Source: Nymphalis io (lineage: Eukaryota > Arthropoda > Insecta > Lepidoptera > Nymphalidae). Taken from it: a stretch of 64,000 bases of DNA. The position numbers and the translations under genes are program-made. Of this stretch, positions 44,322 through 56,646 are shown in pieces; positions within the stretch are counted from its first letter, which is position 1; every line of letters starts with the position of its first letter. The stretch covers positions 7,631,001 through 7,695,000 of the forward strand of contig NC_065888.1 of the NCBI RefSeq assembly GCF_905147045.1, read 5' to 3'. A model generated the notes under the pieces. The model was not told where the DNA came from. It saw only the letters and a program-made list of their open reading frames with translations, and searched no databases.

Positions 44322-47300
44322 GGACAGGTAACTGACGAGACCAGATAATAAGACCTATCCTGTCCTTCCTAAGATTACTGTCTAACAACATAAAAGAGTG
44401 CCGTAAGAAATCATAAAGTGGTTCATACTGGATACCAGAGCAGGTGTTTACCTGACCAAAGAAACTACCTGCGTCCAGTTGCTTTGAACTGATTGTTAAA
44501 GAACTAATTGGGATGACCGCTTTGAATTTAAATGTAAAATTTTCGAACGATATAAAGAAAAAAGATTATGCTGTAGTAAATAAAATGAATAGATACATAA
44601 AAGCAAATAATTGTATAATCTTAATTACTTGATTATAAAAATCATTACGTATTGTTTAAATGAATAAATAATATACATATTTTATTAACAGACTTCATAT
44701 CAGTATTATAAATTATATTATAAATTATTATTTTCTGAGCTTTATTTTAAAAATATTAATTGATTTATTTTGATTAAAAAATAAGTAAGAATACAAAAAC
44801 AAATTAAATATATGTATACAAGCATTAAAAAATTATAATCCATTAAACGTGTTTGATATAGCATGTACTTCCATTTAATGTTGAATTCTACATAATGTAA
44901 CCCCCCAGCTGGGAATTTCACGAATCATTAAGCACTTTGTGCCTTACTACGATGGAGGCTACGAAGAAACAAAACATATGTTATAAGAAATATCATTTGC
45001 AAGATTTTCGTAAATTATTTTTGCGTATCAAGTATTCTATTATTTCTTCATACATATCACACAAGGATAAAATACAAACAATATGTTTTCAACAAAAACT
45101 CTATCATACATCTCAAGTGAGACTTTTCAAATCATCTAAGTCAAATGATTTTTTTGAAGGAATGCAACATGACATAGCTCACGATATGTGAACCAATATA
45201 TACTTTATTTACTTAAATAAAGTAAAGCCTACTTAGGCTATTACAACCATTTTCGGTCCTTTAATAATTTTCAATTATATTATATCGTGTAAATGTGAAT
45301 CTATCATCGGTGAGGAATGCAAATTGCAGCAAAACAAATATGTAACAAAATAAATAAATTAATTTATAATAAATTCTTATTAAAATATTAAAATAATATT
45401 TCAAACCTTTTTGTTTGAATACTGTAACCATAATAACCGACAAATACAGACACGTCTTCAGGATTTTATTACAGAAATGACTACTAAAAAGGATATCTTG
45501 TTTATATATTTATTTTTAAACAATTATATTAATAATAATAATTAGTTAGTAAGTTTGATTAAGGTATAATTTCAAATAAAAGTTTTTTATTATTTTATTT
45601 TAGTAACATTAGATACTTGTTCGGAGCTAAACAATTTCGCACAAACGTAAACCTGAAAGAGGCCATAATATTATTATTCAACTTCAAGTTTCATACCTGC
45701 CATTGTTGGCTTTGTTAGCTTAAGATCTTTATGGCTACAGTCAATCCTCGAATACATTGACCATTATATATCCCTTTTGTTAGACAGACAATTAAACCAC
45801 TAAGTCATTTCACTTCAGACTTTATTTTTTTAAATAAATTTAAAGTAAAGAAGAACTATATAATTTTATGTTCAGGTAGTTTAGACCCGATTTATCTTTA
45901 TTTTTTATTACCCAAATGCCTGCTTTTTATAAAACAGGCATAATTTACATGTAAATGTGTTCGTAAAAGCATCGACGGCGAATCGGAGTTATCTCATCGT
46001 CAGAATATAATTATGTACTTTTAAATGGAGAATATTGTCATTGTATTCACTTCAGCGATGGGTACGATGTTGGTATAAAGTGGTGTCAAAAGGTATGCAT
46101 TGTTCTTAAGAACAGGGATTTGACCCAGCAGTGGGGCATTTACTGTTATTATTATTTTTTATCACTTCTGGGTCAGATGCTGTATCTGTATTGAGAAGAT
46201 TGAGACTTGATTGATGTTAAGGTAGTATATTAGGAGGTACTTTCTTTAATTTCTATTGAAAAACTAATTCCCTAACGCTCAGTTAGCTCATAAAGTATCA
46301 CCTTGTCGATTTTTTTAAACTAATCGTAACATTTTTGACACGTGAATAGTAAGTAAGCAGCAATGTGACAAATTTTCACATGTTTTCAATTTATTCTGTA
46401 TGTATGTAATTTTACTGATTTTTATATAGATACAGACAACACATAATTATAGTTTTATTTTACGTATTTTATTTTTTATAATATACGACTTACAGTACAT
46501 TATTTTTTAAAAAAATGTAGCGTTTAATAAAGCTCTTCATCACTGTCGAAATTAAACAATTTAATAGAAGCGTCTACAAGCGATTATTTCGTTCTTATTG
46601 GTATGAAAATAAGAAGCATTTTTTTCGATTTGTAACTTAAATTAAATTGCAAATAGACCTTATACCGATAAAAATAAGAGCTATATTCAAGGTAAAGTGA
46701 CCGTGCGAACCAGTCTTGATTCCGACGTAGATATGACTGTATTCAGACGGGCGTCGTCCCGCAATCGTGATGATACTTCTAATGCACTCCATTATGAAGT
46801 TCGCGATAGGGTAGCCATAATTCTTAGTAATATTAATACACATTTAAAATTATTAGTAATCGTAACAGGTTCGCGATAAGCATTGTATTAAGTATATGTA
46901 CTATATATCATTTGAATATTATGAATCGATTCATATAAAATTATATTTTCATCCATATTATATTTATAAAATATGAAATATATTCTCGTAATATTAATAT
47001 TCGCTATAATATCAAATATAAAAATACTATTATAATTACTTTAATCATTTGTAAGACACTGTAATATCACCTTTTTACGATTAGAATATTTTAATTTATA
47101 ACATAAATATTCCTATAGTACATAAATGTTTCATAAATTCTAACCAAAATTAATTGCTATAAATTAAAATAATTATCTAACGTATATATCACGATTACTG
47201 AAGCATTTCTTTCATTTTTGACACACACAACCAAACATTGCAACGCTTCGTTCCGCCCGTTCTCTTTCACACGAGAAATTCACGGTCACTGGCTATGTAA

Positions 47301-50300
47301 ATGGGGTAACAAGTGACTAAGTCTTGGAACAGAATCGAAAATAGCACTAATAAATCCACGAAATTTAAACAGACGCATTTAGCATCGAAGGCAGTAAATA
47401 AGGTACCGTTAATGATTTACATGTTAACAAGCAGATTTTGTAAATTATCAAAAAATATAATTTTACTTAAGATACACAAAATGAATCATATTATTTTAAA
47501 TATTTGTACATATAATGGTTTTAATTTAATTTAGTGTAATTTATTTAAGTATTACTTTATATTTCAAGTAATTTTTCGATTCAGTAAAATTTGTATTACT
47601 TACTTATCCGTCTCTGTCCCACAATATAACAAAAATGAAGTTATTTTGATTTAGTACACCCATATTAAACATCACAAGATATTGATATATGAAATGTGAA
47701 CAGAGAAGAATCAAACTCACTTTGACATTTATAATAAGAATAAGAATCAACAAAAACACTAGATACTTTCAAGCCTTTGAAACAACAACTTATTCCTACT
47801 TTAAAGTTCATCAATAGACTTACTTCTTTAAGAAATAAAATTAAGGAGTACACAATAAAACTGTCCTTCCAAAAATCATAGTCACCTTATGAATCGTTAG
47901 ATTTTTCCAGCTACATTCTTCGGGCTGTGGATTCACACGAACACCCACACATTTACGGTCAGTGAGTATGTAAATATACGAATGTTAACACTCGAACTCA
48001 GAATTATAGGAACAATGCGTAACGGGCCTTACGAAATGATTATCTACCTTTTGAAAAATGTATAAGATGGTCTCATTTATAAAGGATTGAAAAACTTTAT
48101 TGTCAGTTTTTATCCGCATAAGATAAAAATCACTCTTGTTAGTGACCAAAGTATTCTTCTTATATATTCACGAAAATTAAAAATATTGATCATAAAGATA
48201 CATTACTATTATTCAATAACTATTATTTAAAATCGAATCAATAGATTAAAATAACGTCTGAAATATTATACATATAAAGAAAATAATAGTAAAATCATAC
48301 AAATATATTCTTAATTTCAATAATGTAATGTTCATCGAAATAGTAACCAAAGACGTAGGGTTTGAAGCGATGTTTGATTATTCTATTCCATTTAAATTAA
48401 ATTAATGTTTATATTGGGTAATGTACCAAATAATCAGCAAATTGTTATTTTATATCAATTCAAATATCATGCAGACAAACCACGTAAAAAGATAAAAACT
48501 AAGAATGCCAATATGTCTATTATTTTTGACAGAATAAAATAGGACTAATAAAATAACAAAATTATTATTTGTTTTTTATGTTCTATTTTTAAAAGCATAT
48601 CGACGGTTTTTACATAAAGTTATTTTAAGATAGACTCGTATTACTAGTCCTGGGAAAGGAATGCAAGGTCCTAGCCAAGTTCCCTATGAAACTTGGCGAA
48701 CCTCTTTGACACGAACTATGTGTCATGGTGACTTAATTTACGACAGAAGAAAATACTTAGTTCATAAAATTACTTAATCTTGTTAAATATTTTTGTATTT
48801 TTAATGCGCTTTCCGTTTTTATTAAGAGATTTATACTTTATATAATTTTATTTTATTAAAAACAATTACGATCAAAATATTTTTTAAAGTTACGAATAAG
48901 CCGAACAATTTCTTCTTACAAATCCGTGTCCCCAATTCAATGAGTAAGTAGTTACTTGGCTGTGTACATTATCGTTACGAAACTATCTCACTTATTTCAG
49001 CCTTAATGCAATACCCAATGATTACTCTATAAATAAAAATACAAAAGTCGATAGAAACATTATCCATTTTCATGCGATTATGTATAATGTAAATATAATT
49101 TTCTTACATTTACATATTATGTTTAATAAATCAAAATATTTATTGTTGTATTGATAGATTAACATACTTTATGTGCTTGTTAGTAATAAATGCCAATACT
49201 AATCAAGAGTTTTGTTTAAATTTCATTCCATTTAAATCCTATAGCTATTATGATATTTTTTTGGAAAAAATTAAGAGTCCTAAGCACAGTGTATTTATTT
49301 AATAGTAATCGAACGCGTGATTACAATATTCTCAATTAAAAAAAAGAATATGGCAATGGATTTTCATTTACCTTTAATTTATTTATTTATATAAGTACGC
49401 TTATTTACGTACGCATTAGACACAAGATATAAAAAAAAAATGGTTTCTGAAGTTACTTATCCAAAAATAGCAAAAAAGTGAATGACAATTTTTATTCAAA
49501 TACACGCAAACAAAGAATGAATATTCAAATATTTATGTCAAACCCCCCCTCTTTATAAAAGACATCAACGCGCACTCACTTAAATTCCTGAATAATTAGG
49601 CGAATACAAGTTTATCTTCACGCTAGAATCATCACTTAGCCGGAATTATAAAAAAAAAGTATGTTGAAACAACATAAAATGAAACAACATAATAAAATGG
49701 AGTGATAAAAACCTTCTTAGATCTCTAACTATCAAAATCACAAACTAAAAATTCGACTTCCGCAACTTCGTGACACTTAAATAGAATTTCTCAATATATA
49801 AGTTTACAATACAAAGCATTAATCATAAGAGTTTTCTCATTTCATATGAGATTACAAAATGTCAAGAGAATCGACTAATGACACTTAACGACTGGAATTT
49901 CACAACTTATTCATTAAGTTGTCCGGGCAACTTCTAACTTTCTAATATCTAACGCTACTTGATGTCTTGCAGGTTGAAATATCATGGTATAGACATAAAT
50001 ATATACGTTACATGAATATTTATATTTAAAAATCATTCATAATAAAATAAACTGAAAGTAGTTATTTTAACTACCGTCAGATTAAATACCTTAATAATTG
50101 TAATACTATAAAATATATATAATAAATTTTAATTTATCAATAAAGCTCTTAATTTAATTCTTAGAAACAAAAATCGAGATTATTATTTAACATCGTTAAT
50201 AAACTACCTACAGAAGATAATAACCAATCGCTTGTCGAATGTATATTATACATTACTACATACGCAGTATAAAATAAGAAGCCTCAATCGTGTTAATTTG

Positions 50301-50548
50301 CATCGAAAACCTTTACTTTCATTCGACATCGTTAATTCTATTATACGTGCTATTACTAAAGGAGATATCTAAATTATACGTGAAACTATTTTATAATTAT
50401 TGTCATTACTATTGCTTTCAAGCGCTTTTAATTGTTTAGTCAAAACTGAAACTGAAAGAGTCACTATAATGCGTTCAATTTAAGAACAAAGAAGTGTTAT
50501 GAAATTAAACGGCATATTCAAAGATTTTTCCAAGCATGCGTCATAAAA
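44322..50548. other. long AT-rich stretch, no gene seen
   Basis: No gene recognised. A scrap of SINE family A 3' end lies at about 46118-46142 (GACCCAGCAGTGGGGCATTT). Two short patches at 47266-47305 and 47934-47975 share the order CACACGA, CACGGTCA or TACGGTCA, then TATGTAAAT, and may be remnants of one unrecognised repeat. Frames of 60-84 codons here (for example 44937-45191) show only AT-rich composition. Confidence 0.45.
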
Positions 50549-50796
50549 TTTTGGCGTGTCGTGAGACGAGTTCGCGCCGGTCAAGGTCTGCGTGGGCAAG
50601 ACGCGACCCGGATGCGTTTAAAACCTGATGTACTGAATATTAAGTCTCAAAATTAGTTGCTTAATATAGGAAAATCACGTTACTTTAGTAAATTGCAACT
50701 CACTTCTATGTAATCGTCAAAATACAAGTGTACATGAAACAAATGTTAAGGCGTATTAGTGACTATTACGTTTAAGGTAAAAAACATGAAACTCAC

Positions 50797-50868
50797 CTGC
50801 GCAGAAACGGACGCATCCGGCGATTTGATCTCGTACAAACTTAAGATGCCGCACGATTTTATTAACAT
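50797..50868 (-). CDS. possible first coding exon of a minus-strand gene (partial)
   Basis: Seen: an ATG at 50868-50866 in the context CCCGCCATG, followed by 24 codons ending exactly at a consensus donor, GCGCAG/GTGAGT, in phase 0. The peptide begins MLIKSCGILSLYEIK and ends SPDASVSAQ. The frame is open upstream as far as a TGA near 50953, so an internal exon with an acceptor at GGTTACGGCAG (about 50927) is the alternative. The CpG-dense DNA upstream favours a first exon. No family is recognised. The next exon would lie at lower coordinates. One phase-compatible acceptor is at 38080, but the link is unproven. In GC-rich DNA open frames are common by chance. Confidence 0.3.
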
Positions 50869-50926
50869 GGCGGGTACCTCGCGAAGTACCGGACACTCGA
50901 ACTGCACGTCGTTAAATGGACCCCTC

Positions 50927-51019
50927 CTGCCGTAACCAAAATCCCGTCAACTTCGCCGAAATTTAAACGAGAAATGCACATGATTATTGAGGTTGTATGT
51001 AGCGGCTTGGTTACGGCAG
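50927..51019. repeat. 12-bp perfect inverted repeat in the CpG island
   Basis: CTGCCGTAACCA at 50927-50938 and its complement TGGTTACGGCAG at 51008-51019, with a 69-bp spacer. Lying next to the putative start region, it could be a paired transcription-factor site, or coincidence. Confidence 0.6.
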
Positions 51020-51158
51020 TGGTGCGCAGGCGCCGGCGAGTCAGAGCCGTGCGGTGCGTGGAGAGCGAGCGCGGCAGTGCGCGGGCGGCGGCGGCTGGCG
51101 ACTGCCCGCCTCACGCCCCGTACCCCGCCACTCCCCTCCACCTACCCCCACCCCCACG

Positions 51159-51335
51159 ATGCCTCGCGCTACATCACTAGATGACCACCTCAAAATCCTC
51201 GATGACCACAGACAAACCAAGCTGACCGATTCGATGTTTGAATTTCAATTGGATACATCGCGAGTGACGGTTGGGTCTAGGTTAATTTTCCTTTTACCGC
51301 CTTTTCGCGATACAAACATGGCCGAAACTCCTTAA
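51159..51335 (+). other. possible small ORF on the opposite side of the island
   Basis: ATG at 51159 with 58 codons to TAA at 51333-51335, starting MPRATSLDDHLKILDDHRQ, with a balanced amino-acid composition. The start context is poor (C at -3). A weak donor-like AG/GTTAAT lies at about 51280. It could be the first exon of a divergent gene or just an open frame in GC-rich DNA. Not recognised. Confidence 0.15.
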
Positions 51336-51440
51336 TGGCGACGGTGCGCAGACCGGTTTAGGGTTCGACTTTATTTCGCGAACGTTCCGAAAACGGTCAT
51401 TAGGTATTATATTAATAAAATTTCTATACGTCCTCTCTGT

Positions 51441-51829
51441 ACAGGCAGCCTCGTAATACTGAAATAACCGGTTCTCAAACAACTAATAAGTAATAATATG
51501 AAGATTTGAATCCACTGCAGCCTTTTGACTGTTGAAAGCCGTTTGTTCGTTTTGGTTTAATTACTCATAAATATAGAGTGGCACCACTGGTTTTGGTTGA
51601 ACTCGCCAGGTTCAATAAAGTGTTTATCATGATATCTTTTTATGAGGTTTTTAATGGTTGCTGAGAGTCAGTTTCTACTTTATTTAATCGTCTTAAGCAA
51701 ATTTTTAAAGAATAAATCTAAAAAAATATTGGATTAAATTAACGCTAAAATGCTTACGAATGAACTGAGTCTTTCTCGTATATTTAATTATATCTATTTA
51801 ATTATATCTAATTAATTTCATTCCAAAAA
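51441..51829. other. AT-rich stretch, nothing seen
   Basis: No gene recognised. A short tandem of TATTTAATTATATC lies at about 51779-51810, immediately left of the SINE. Confidence 0.5.
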
Positions 51830-52128
51830 GCCGAGATCGTCCAGTAGTAAGAACGCCTGAATCTTAACCGATGATCGTGGGTTCAAACCGGGGCAAGTAA
51901 CACTGTTTTCATGGGCTTAATTTGTGACTGTAATTAATCTCGTACTTTACGGTGAAAAAAAACATCGTGAGGAAACCTGCATGTGTCTAATTTCAATGAA
52001 ATTCTACCACATGTGTTCTACCAACACCACTGGAGTAGCGTGGTGGAATACGCTCCAAACCTTCTCCTCAAAAAAAGGTCGAGGAGGCCTTTAGCCCAGC
52101 AGTAGGACATTCACAGGCTGTTACTTTA
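51830..52128 (+). repeat. tRNA-derived SINE, family A, copy 4
   Basis: Full-length but mutated: A box changed to TCGTCCAGTAG, B box to GGTTCAAACCG. The body and 3' end are intact (ACATCGTGAGGAAACCTGCATG; GAGGAGGCC). An imperfect flanking duplication (TTCATTCCAAAAA left, TTAATTCCACAAAA right) is present. Confidence 0.88.
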
Positions 52129-53417
52129 ATTTAATTCCACAAAAGAAAAAAATAATAATATATATGGAAATTCTCATATTAACTTTAAACTATTGTTGAT
52201 TTTTTTTTTGAAATTAGGTATTCATTTTATCATTTCAATAAAATTATTTAGCATTTGAATAAAAATGTACGAGTTCTTTTTTAAATGTTAAATTGCATAT
52301 TGTATATAGTTAGCATGAATATTGCACGAATGAAACTGCAAACCTTGGATTTGCCGATATTAACCATATTTTGATAATCAATACCATTGTATGTTATCTG
52401 CTGTCTTTACTACAAAAAGTACTCTGCAGTTATAACATATTTACAATAATACTAAACTAGTGCTAGTTAGCGGCTGAGTAGCATGCTGTTAGAGGAGAGG
52501 CCGACTCTAGTAGGTACTATAATTGTTATGTTAAGCTAAAATAAAGCAATTTGTATAAACTAATTATAATCAGTAAAAATGTTACGTTCTGTTCACAAAT
52601 AATCTCCCTTAATATTGATTTGACTTTAATTTTGAATATAGATCCTTTAATTCATATTTAATAAAATTTATATTTAATAATTTGAGTATTCTATAATACG
52701 GATCATTTTTTTAAGGTCTCTGACCTTATGGGTAACTATTTTGGTCATTTTTATTTTATTGAAAAAACACCTTATTGCTTAGCATGAACAATTCATTTAT
52801 TTAAATTCACTGAAAATTATGTTAACATGAGAACATTTCTTAGATTATTTTTTGTTTAATTGATACTTAAACAAAGCGTTAATCCACACCAAGTAGGTAA
52901 CATTAATCTAAGCATTCGTCTACCGTTTAAAATCATAAAAAACACTTTAGTGCTGAGACATCGTATAAAAATCAGTTTAATATAATTTCACTACTGGGAA
53001 AACACATTTTATACAAAACTATTCTTCTAATAAATAAAAGTCTTTAATAAAATGTTACACATTTATTTAGTTCATAATTAACGAAACATATTTTATTCAT
53101 GTAAATAATTAACGTTAACTCATTAATTATAAACATAACAATCAATATACGATGACGTATTTTGTATAGAAATAATTGTCATTCATTCATGTAGGTATGT
53201 ACTCTTGCGGTTACAATGTGGGTATAACTACATTGCATAAGTGGATAACGTTCGTTGTAAATTAATACTTTTTTATTATTAGATATTTGTTATTTTTATT
53301 TATATCTGTTGTATTATTTAACCTTTTATTTGTAATGTAAATTTAACCATCAATCTTTGAAAAAAAAACAGATTTAAATAAGATTTACGTTTTTTATTAT
53401 TCTTACTAAGTCGCAAA
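52129..53417. other. AT-rich stretch, nothing seen
   Basis: No gene or repeat recognised. Confidence 0.55.
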
Positions 53418-53650
53418 GAGACCGTGATGGCCCAGTTGATACAGAACGTGGATCTAACTAACGAACGTGAATTTAATTCCAGCTAAGATCCACTGTAGTT
53501 TCATGTGCTTGTGTTTATAATTCTATTCGTGACTGAAGAAAAACATCTTGATGAAACCTACATATTTCGGATAAAATCCTTTGTAGAATTAACTCCTAAA
53601 TTTCTTTCAAGAGTAGAAGAGGCCTTAGCACAGAAGTAAGGCTTTAGAAG
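53418..53650 (+). repeat. SINE family A, old degenerate copy
   Basis: GACCGTGATGGCCCAGTTGA, TTCATGTGCTTGTGTTTATAATTC, GAAAAACATCTTGATGAAACC and AGAGGCCTTAGCACAGAAGT occur in the right order with many substitutions. The AGCAGCGTGGTGG segment is missing. Confidence 0.7.
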
Positions 53651-55496
53651 AACTCAGACTAAATAGGTTAACGATGGAATTTATCTTTTATAATAAATAA
53701 GCAAACCGTAACGAATCAAGCAAACAAAGGTGTTGAATCATAAAGCTATTCGTGAAGATATAAAAATTCTAAGAAAAGTATTAATTTAGAATTTTAACCT
53801 GAGAAAGACATTTCGTATACTTCACGCGCTCTATATAAACAACAAAGCAGCGTTTGCATTTTTAAAATAATTTTTGGGAGAATTATTTGTATTGTTATTT
53901 TATCATACTGATATACCGATTGAATCTAAAAAAGCCATGTTTTAAAACTATTGCGCATTGTAGATTATAATAAAAATAATGATGTTAACTTACCAAGAAC
54001 CATTTGTTAACATGTAATATAAGTATATTAAGTCTTGATTTTTTTTAAATAATGTTTATAAAATAACAATTTTTATAATCAATATCTAAATAAATATAGC
54101 ACAAGTCATTGCAGTAGCTGCAGTTGCACCCATTATATGTCCAACTATTGAAAGAAATCGTACAAATTACGTAGTGACAAAACCGCAAAATTACTTTTAA
54201 ATCGATCTCAGTATGACATTATTAATAGGTACTTCAGCACCATAAGCTTTCACAATTTTTAAATTAATTGAAAATAAAGAAAAACCTTAATTTTAGGGAA
54301 TTAAATAACACGATAAATTCTCACAGCCACAAAAACCGATTCGACGTTGCTTTCAAAAGTGCCAATAGCCTTTTTGGTATATCGTATTTTGTAGATATTA
54401 TCTCAACAATTCACAACATTATCACCTTTATATTTAATATAAGTTGGACTAGATTCGCGTGTACACATCAAAAGATGAATGTAACTGTATTTTCTTCATG
54501 TGCGGTACAAGAGATCGCATTCTCGACATCAGTAATAAGCGGTCAACCATTTTTTTGCGGTCATCATTCTAAATGATGAGACAAGCTAGAAACGTTACAA
54601 AGATATCGGATGATTGATTTACACCTGACCACTATTCCAAAAAATATCTTGACCCTTTTGGGTCGTCAGAACGTGTTTTTGGATCGTGAGAAATCGGAGG
54701 TTTTAATTTATGATTTTTTGGTAATGGTCCTTTTGGAGACATACCAACATTAAATACAGGATAAACTATTGAAACGCTATCAGATCCAAGTTGATATAAG
54801 GTAAATTAAATTAAGCTTAATTAAATTTAGCTGGAAAATAATAATTATGTTAGTGACAATTAATTAAAAAAAACAAATCCGTGATAAGAATAATATCTTG
54901 TTTAATTTATAATATGTCATTAGAATTTCTAAAAAGTGTTTCTCTACCAATGTATTGAGTACAGTAGCGTCATAGACGAGATGACATTTTCTTGCACTTT
55001 TTACTGGATTCAGATATTTCTGTTTAAGAGCATAAAGTTTTATTAATAAAATGCAATATAGATTTGCTTTTCAATTTATAGTTATTTTACAACTTCTACA
55101 ACATATAAGTTTAAAGATCAAAAAATTTTAGTAAAATTAACTATAAATCTGTAATTTATACGGACAGTAACAGAATAGAAATCCTTACAAATAATTCTAT
55201 CCTTATTTTGACCAGCTCATAAATCTTATTGAATTAATACACAAAAACGACATGATTTAATAAAATTTCCTATCTAGTTTTATTGAGGTATAAATAATTT
55301 AATAGTCATATCATTCGAGAAAACTTAAACCGCAAACCAGTAGGTTACGGATTTGTCACTACTATAATAGACGGTCATCTATATGTGTAGGTAAATTAAA
55401 TAACAAGCCCGCGGTGATGTGGGTCGAGGTTAATCATCAAATAGTACTCTTAATATTAATAACCAATTTATATTATATTAAAGTTTATATCTTTGA
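53651..55496. other. AT-rich stretch, no gene seen
   Basis: A 102-codon plus-strand frame (54268-54576) has no ATG at its start. Its composition is ordinary for this DNA, although an acceptor-like CCTTAATTTTAG lies at its beginning. Not called as a gene. Confidence 0.45.
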
Positions 55497-55760
55497 GCTG
55501 AAATAGCTTAGTCCTTAGAATATGTGAGTACAAACCTAAGATAGCGGATTCAAACCCGGTCAAGCACCACTGCATATAAATGTGTTAATTTTTTTTTTTC
55601 ATTTTGTACTCGGTGGTATAGGAAAATACCTTGAGGAAATTTGCTTATTTCGAAGGAAAATATCGCATGTGTGTCAACTAACCCGCATTAGAGTAGCGTG
55701 GTGGAATAAGCTCCAAAACTCAAAAAGCCCAGCCCAGCTGTGAGTCTATGAGTATAGAAT
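55497..55760 (+). repeat. SINE family A, old degenerate copy
   Basis: B-box region GGATTCAAACCCGGTCAAGC, ACTCGGTGGTATAGGAAAAT, AACCCGCATTAGAGTAGCGT and GGTGGAATAAGCTCCAAA remain. A T run interrupts the body and the 3' end is mostly lost. Confidence 0.75.
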
Positions 55761-55868
55761 ATATAAAATATTTATGGATATTGTAAGTTCACAATGAAAA
55801 AGAAAATGTCAATTTTTATGGATGGTTGCATATCGTATAAATGGATTACCTTATGTTGAGTATCTCAC

Positions 55869-55943
55869 CTGCTTATAGACATCGAGAATCGCTACAATGT
55901 CACCTGAGTGTCGCATTCTGAACCTATTGATTTGAATTTGATT
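55869..55943 (-). CDS. possible 75-nt coding exon, phase 0 to 0 (partial)
   Basis: Seen: on the minus strand an acceptor with a fair pyrimidine run (TTTTATGATATCTCCAG) is followed by exactly 25 open codons. They end at a consensus donor CAG/GTGAGA. The peptide contains RFRMRHSGDIVAILDVYKQ, a charged-then-hydrophobic pattern more protein-like than most frames here. Both borders are phase 0. I do not recognise the family, and no adjoining exon could be identified. It is the best single splice-bounded frame in the window, but a chance occurrence cannot be excluded. Confidence 0.3.
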
Positions 55944-56646
55944 CTGGAGATATCATAAAATATTAAAAGAAAATATTTTTATTAATCCATTTTCATTTAT
56001 GTAACTAATTTAATATGACTGTTATCAATACAAACTAAGCGTTTTGGTAAAAAGTATAATTACGCGGCAATAGTTTTATTCTTAAAAATACAGTCGTCGA
56101 TATGTAATGCTCGCGTAGAGAAAGCTCCGTATGTACTGTTCTATATGTCATAAAAATTAAAGGACTTATATTCTGTTTACTGTATTTTTTGTTTAACATC
56201 TCGGTTTTAATCGCTTTAGATATAAGAAATTGGTTGTTTTTAGTTTTGTACAACGATCCCTTTCATATAATGTTGCTCATATCATGTATTTTAAAATGAA
56301 AATAAAAATAATGCAACTTAACAAAAAAAAGTTTTTGATATATTCGATGGTAACCACACAAGGTATTCCATGTATCGTGAGTGCCTTGAAATAAATATTT
56401 CTAAAATTTGCTTATTCTTCCATAGATAACCAATTTTTGATATAAATCCATATAGGCTGAAAATAGGCTCATAGACGTACATAGATCGGTACCATTTCCA
56501 TCTTAACAGGTTTTCATATTTTCAAAGGATATATGGAACATTAAAATGAGTTCAAAATTGCTGTTTATATATTTATTCGATAAAATGATTGTTCGTTTTC
56601 CTGATTTATAATTTATTTTTATTCCTCTTATAAATCATGATTAATG
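55944..56646. other. AT-rich stretch, nothing seen
   Basis: No gene recognised. A 72-codon minus-strand frame (56035-56253) has no support. Confidence 0.5.

Larger units (their letters stand above)
50549..51440. promoter_or_regulatory. CpG-dense, GC-rich island, probable promoter region
   Basis: Seen: an unusual density of CG dinucleotides in three neighbouring blocks (50549-50630, 50797-51175, 51290-51405), in a genome background that is strongly AT-rich. The core at 51020-51180 is close to 70 percent G+C, with runs such as GCGGGCGGCGGCGGCTGGCG. A consensus splice donor pointing left lies at its left side (50791-50796). Known: insect genes with broad promoters often have GC-rich 5' regions. 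Inference: promoter and first exon of a minus-strand gene, possibly bidirectional. It does not share sequence with the LINE tails in the window. Confidence 0.5.

Noticed and set aside
50868..50950. GYGR followed by a Pro, recalling a channel pore, upstream of the putative start
   Set aside because: The sequence after GYGRRGP does not match any channel pore helix and the exon order would be wrong; coincidence.
54268..54576. 102-codon plus-strand open frame
   Set aside because: It starts with TTG rather than ATG, has composition typical of AT-rich non-coding DNA and no recognised motif. An acceptor-like site alone is not enough.
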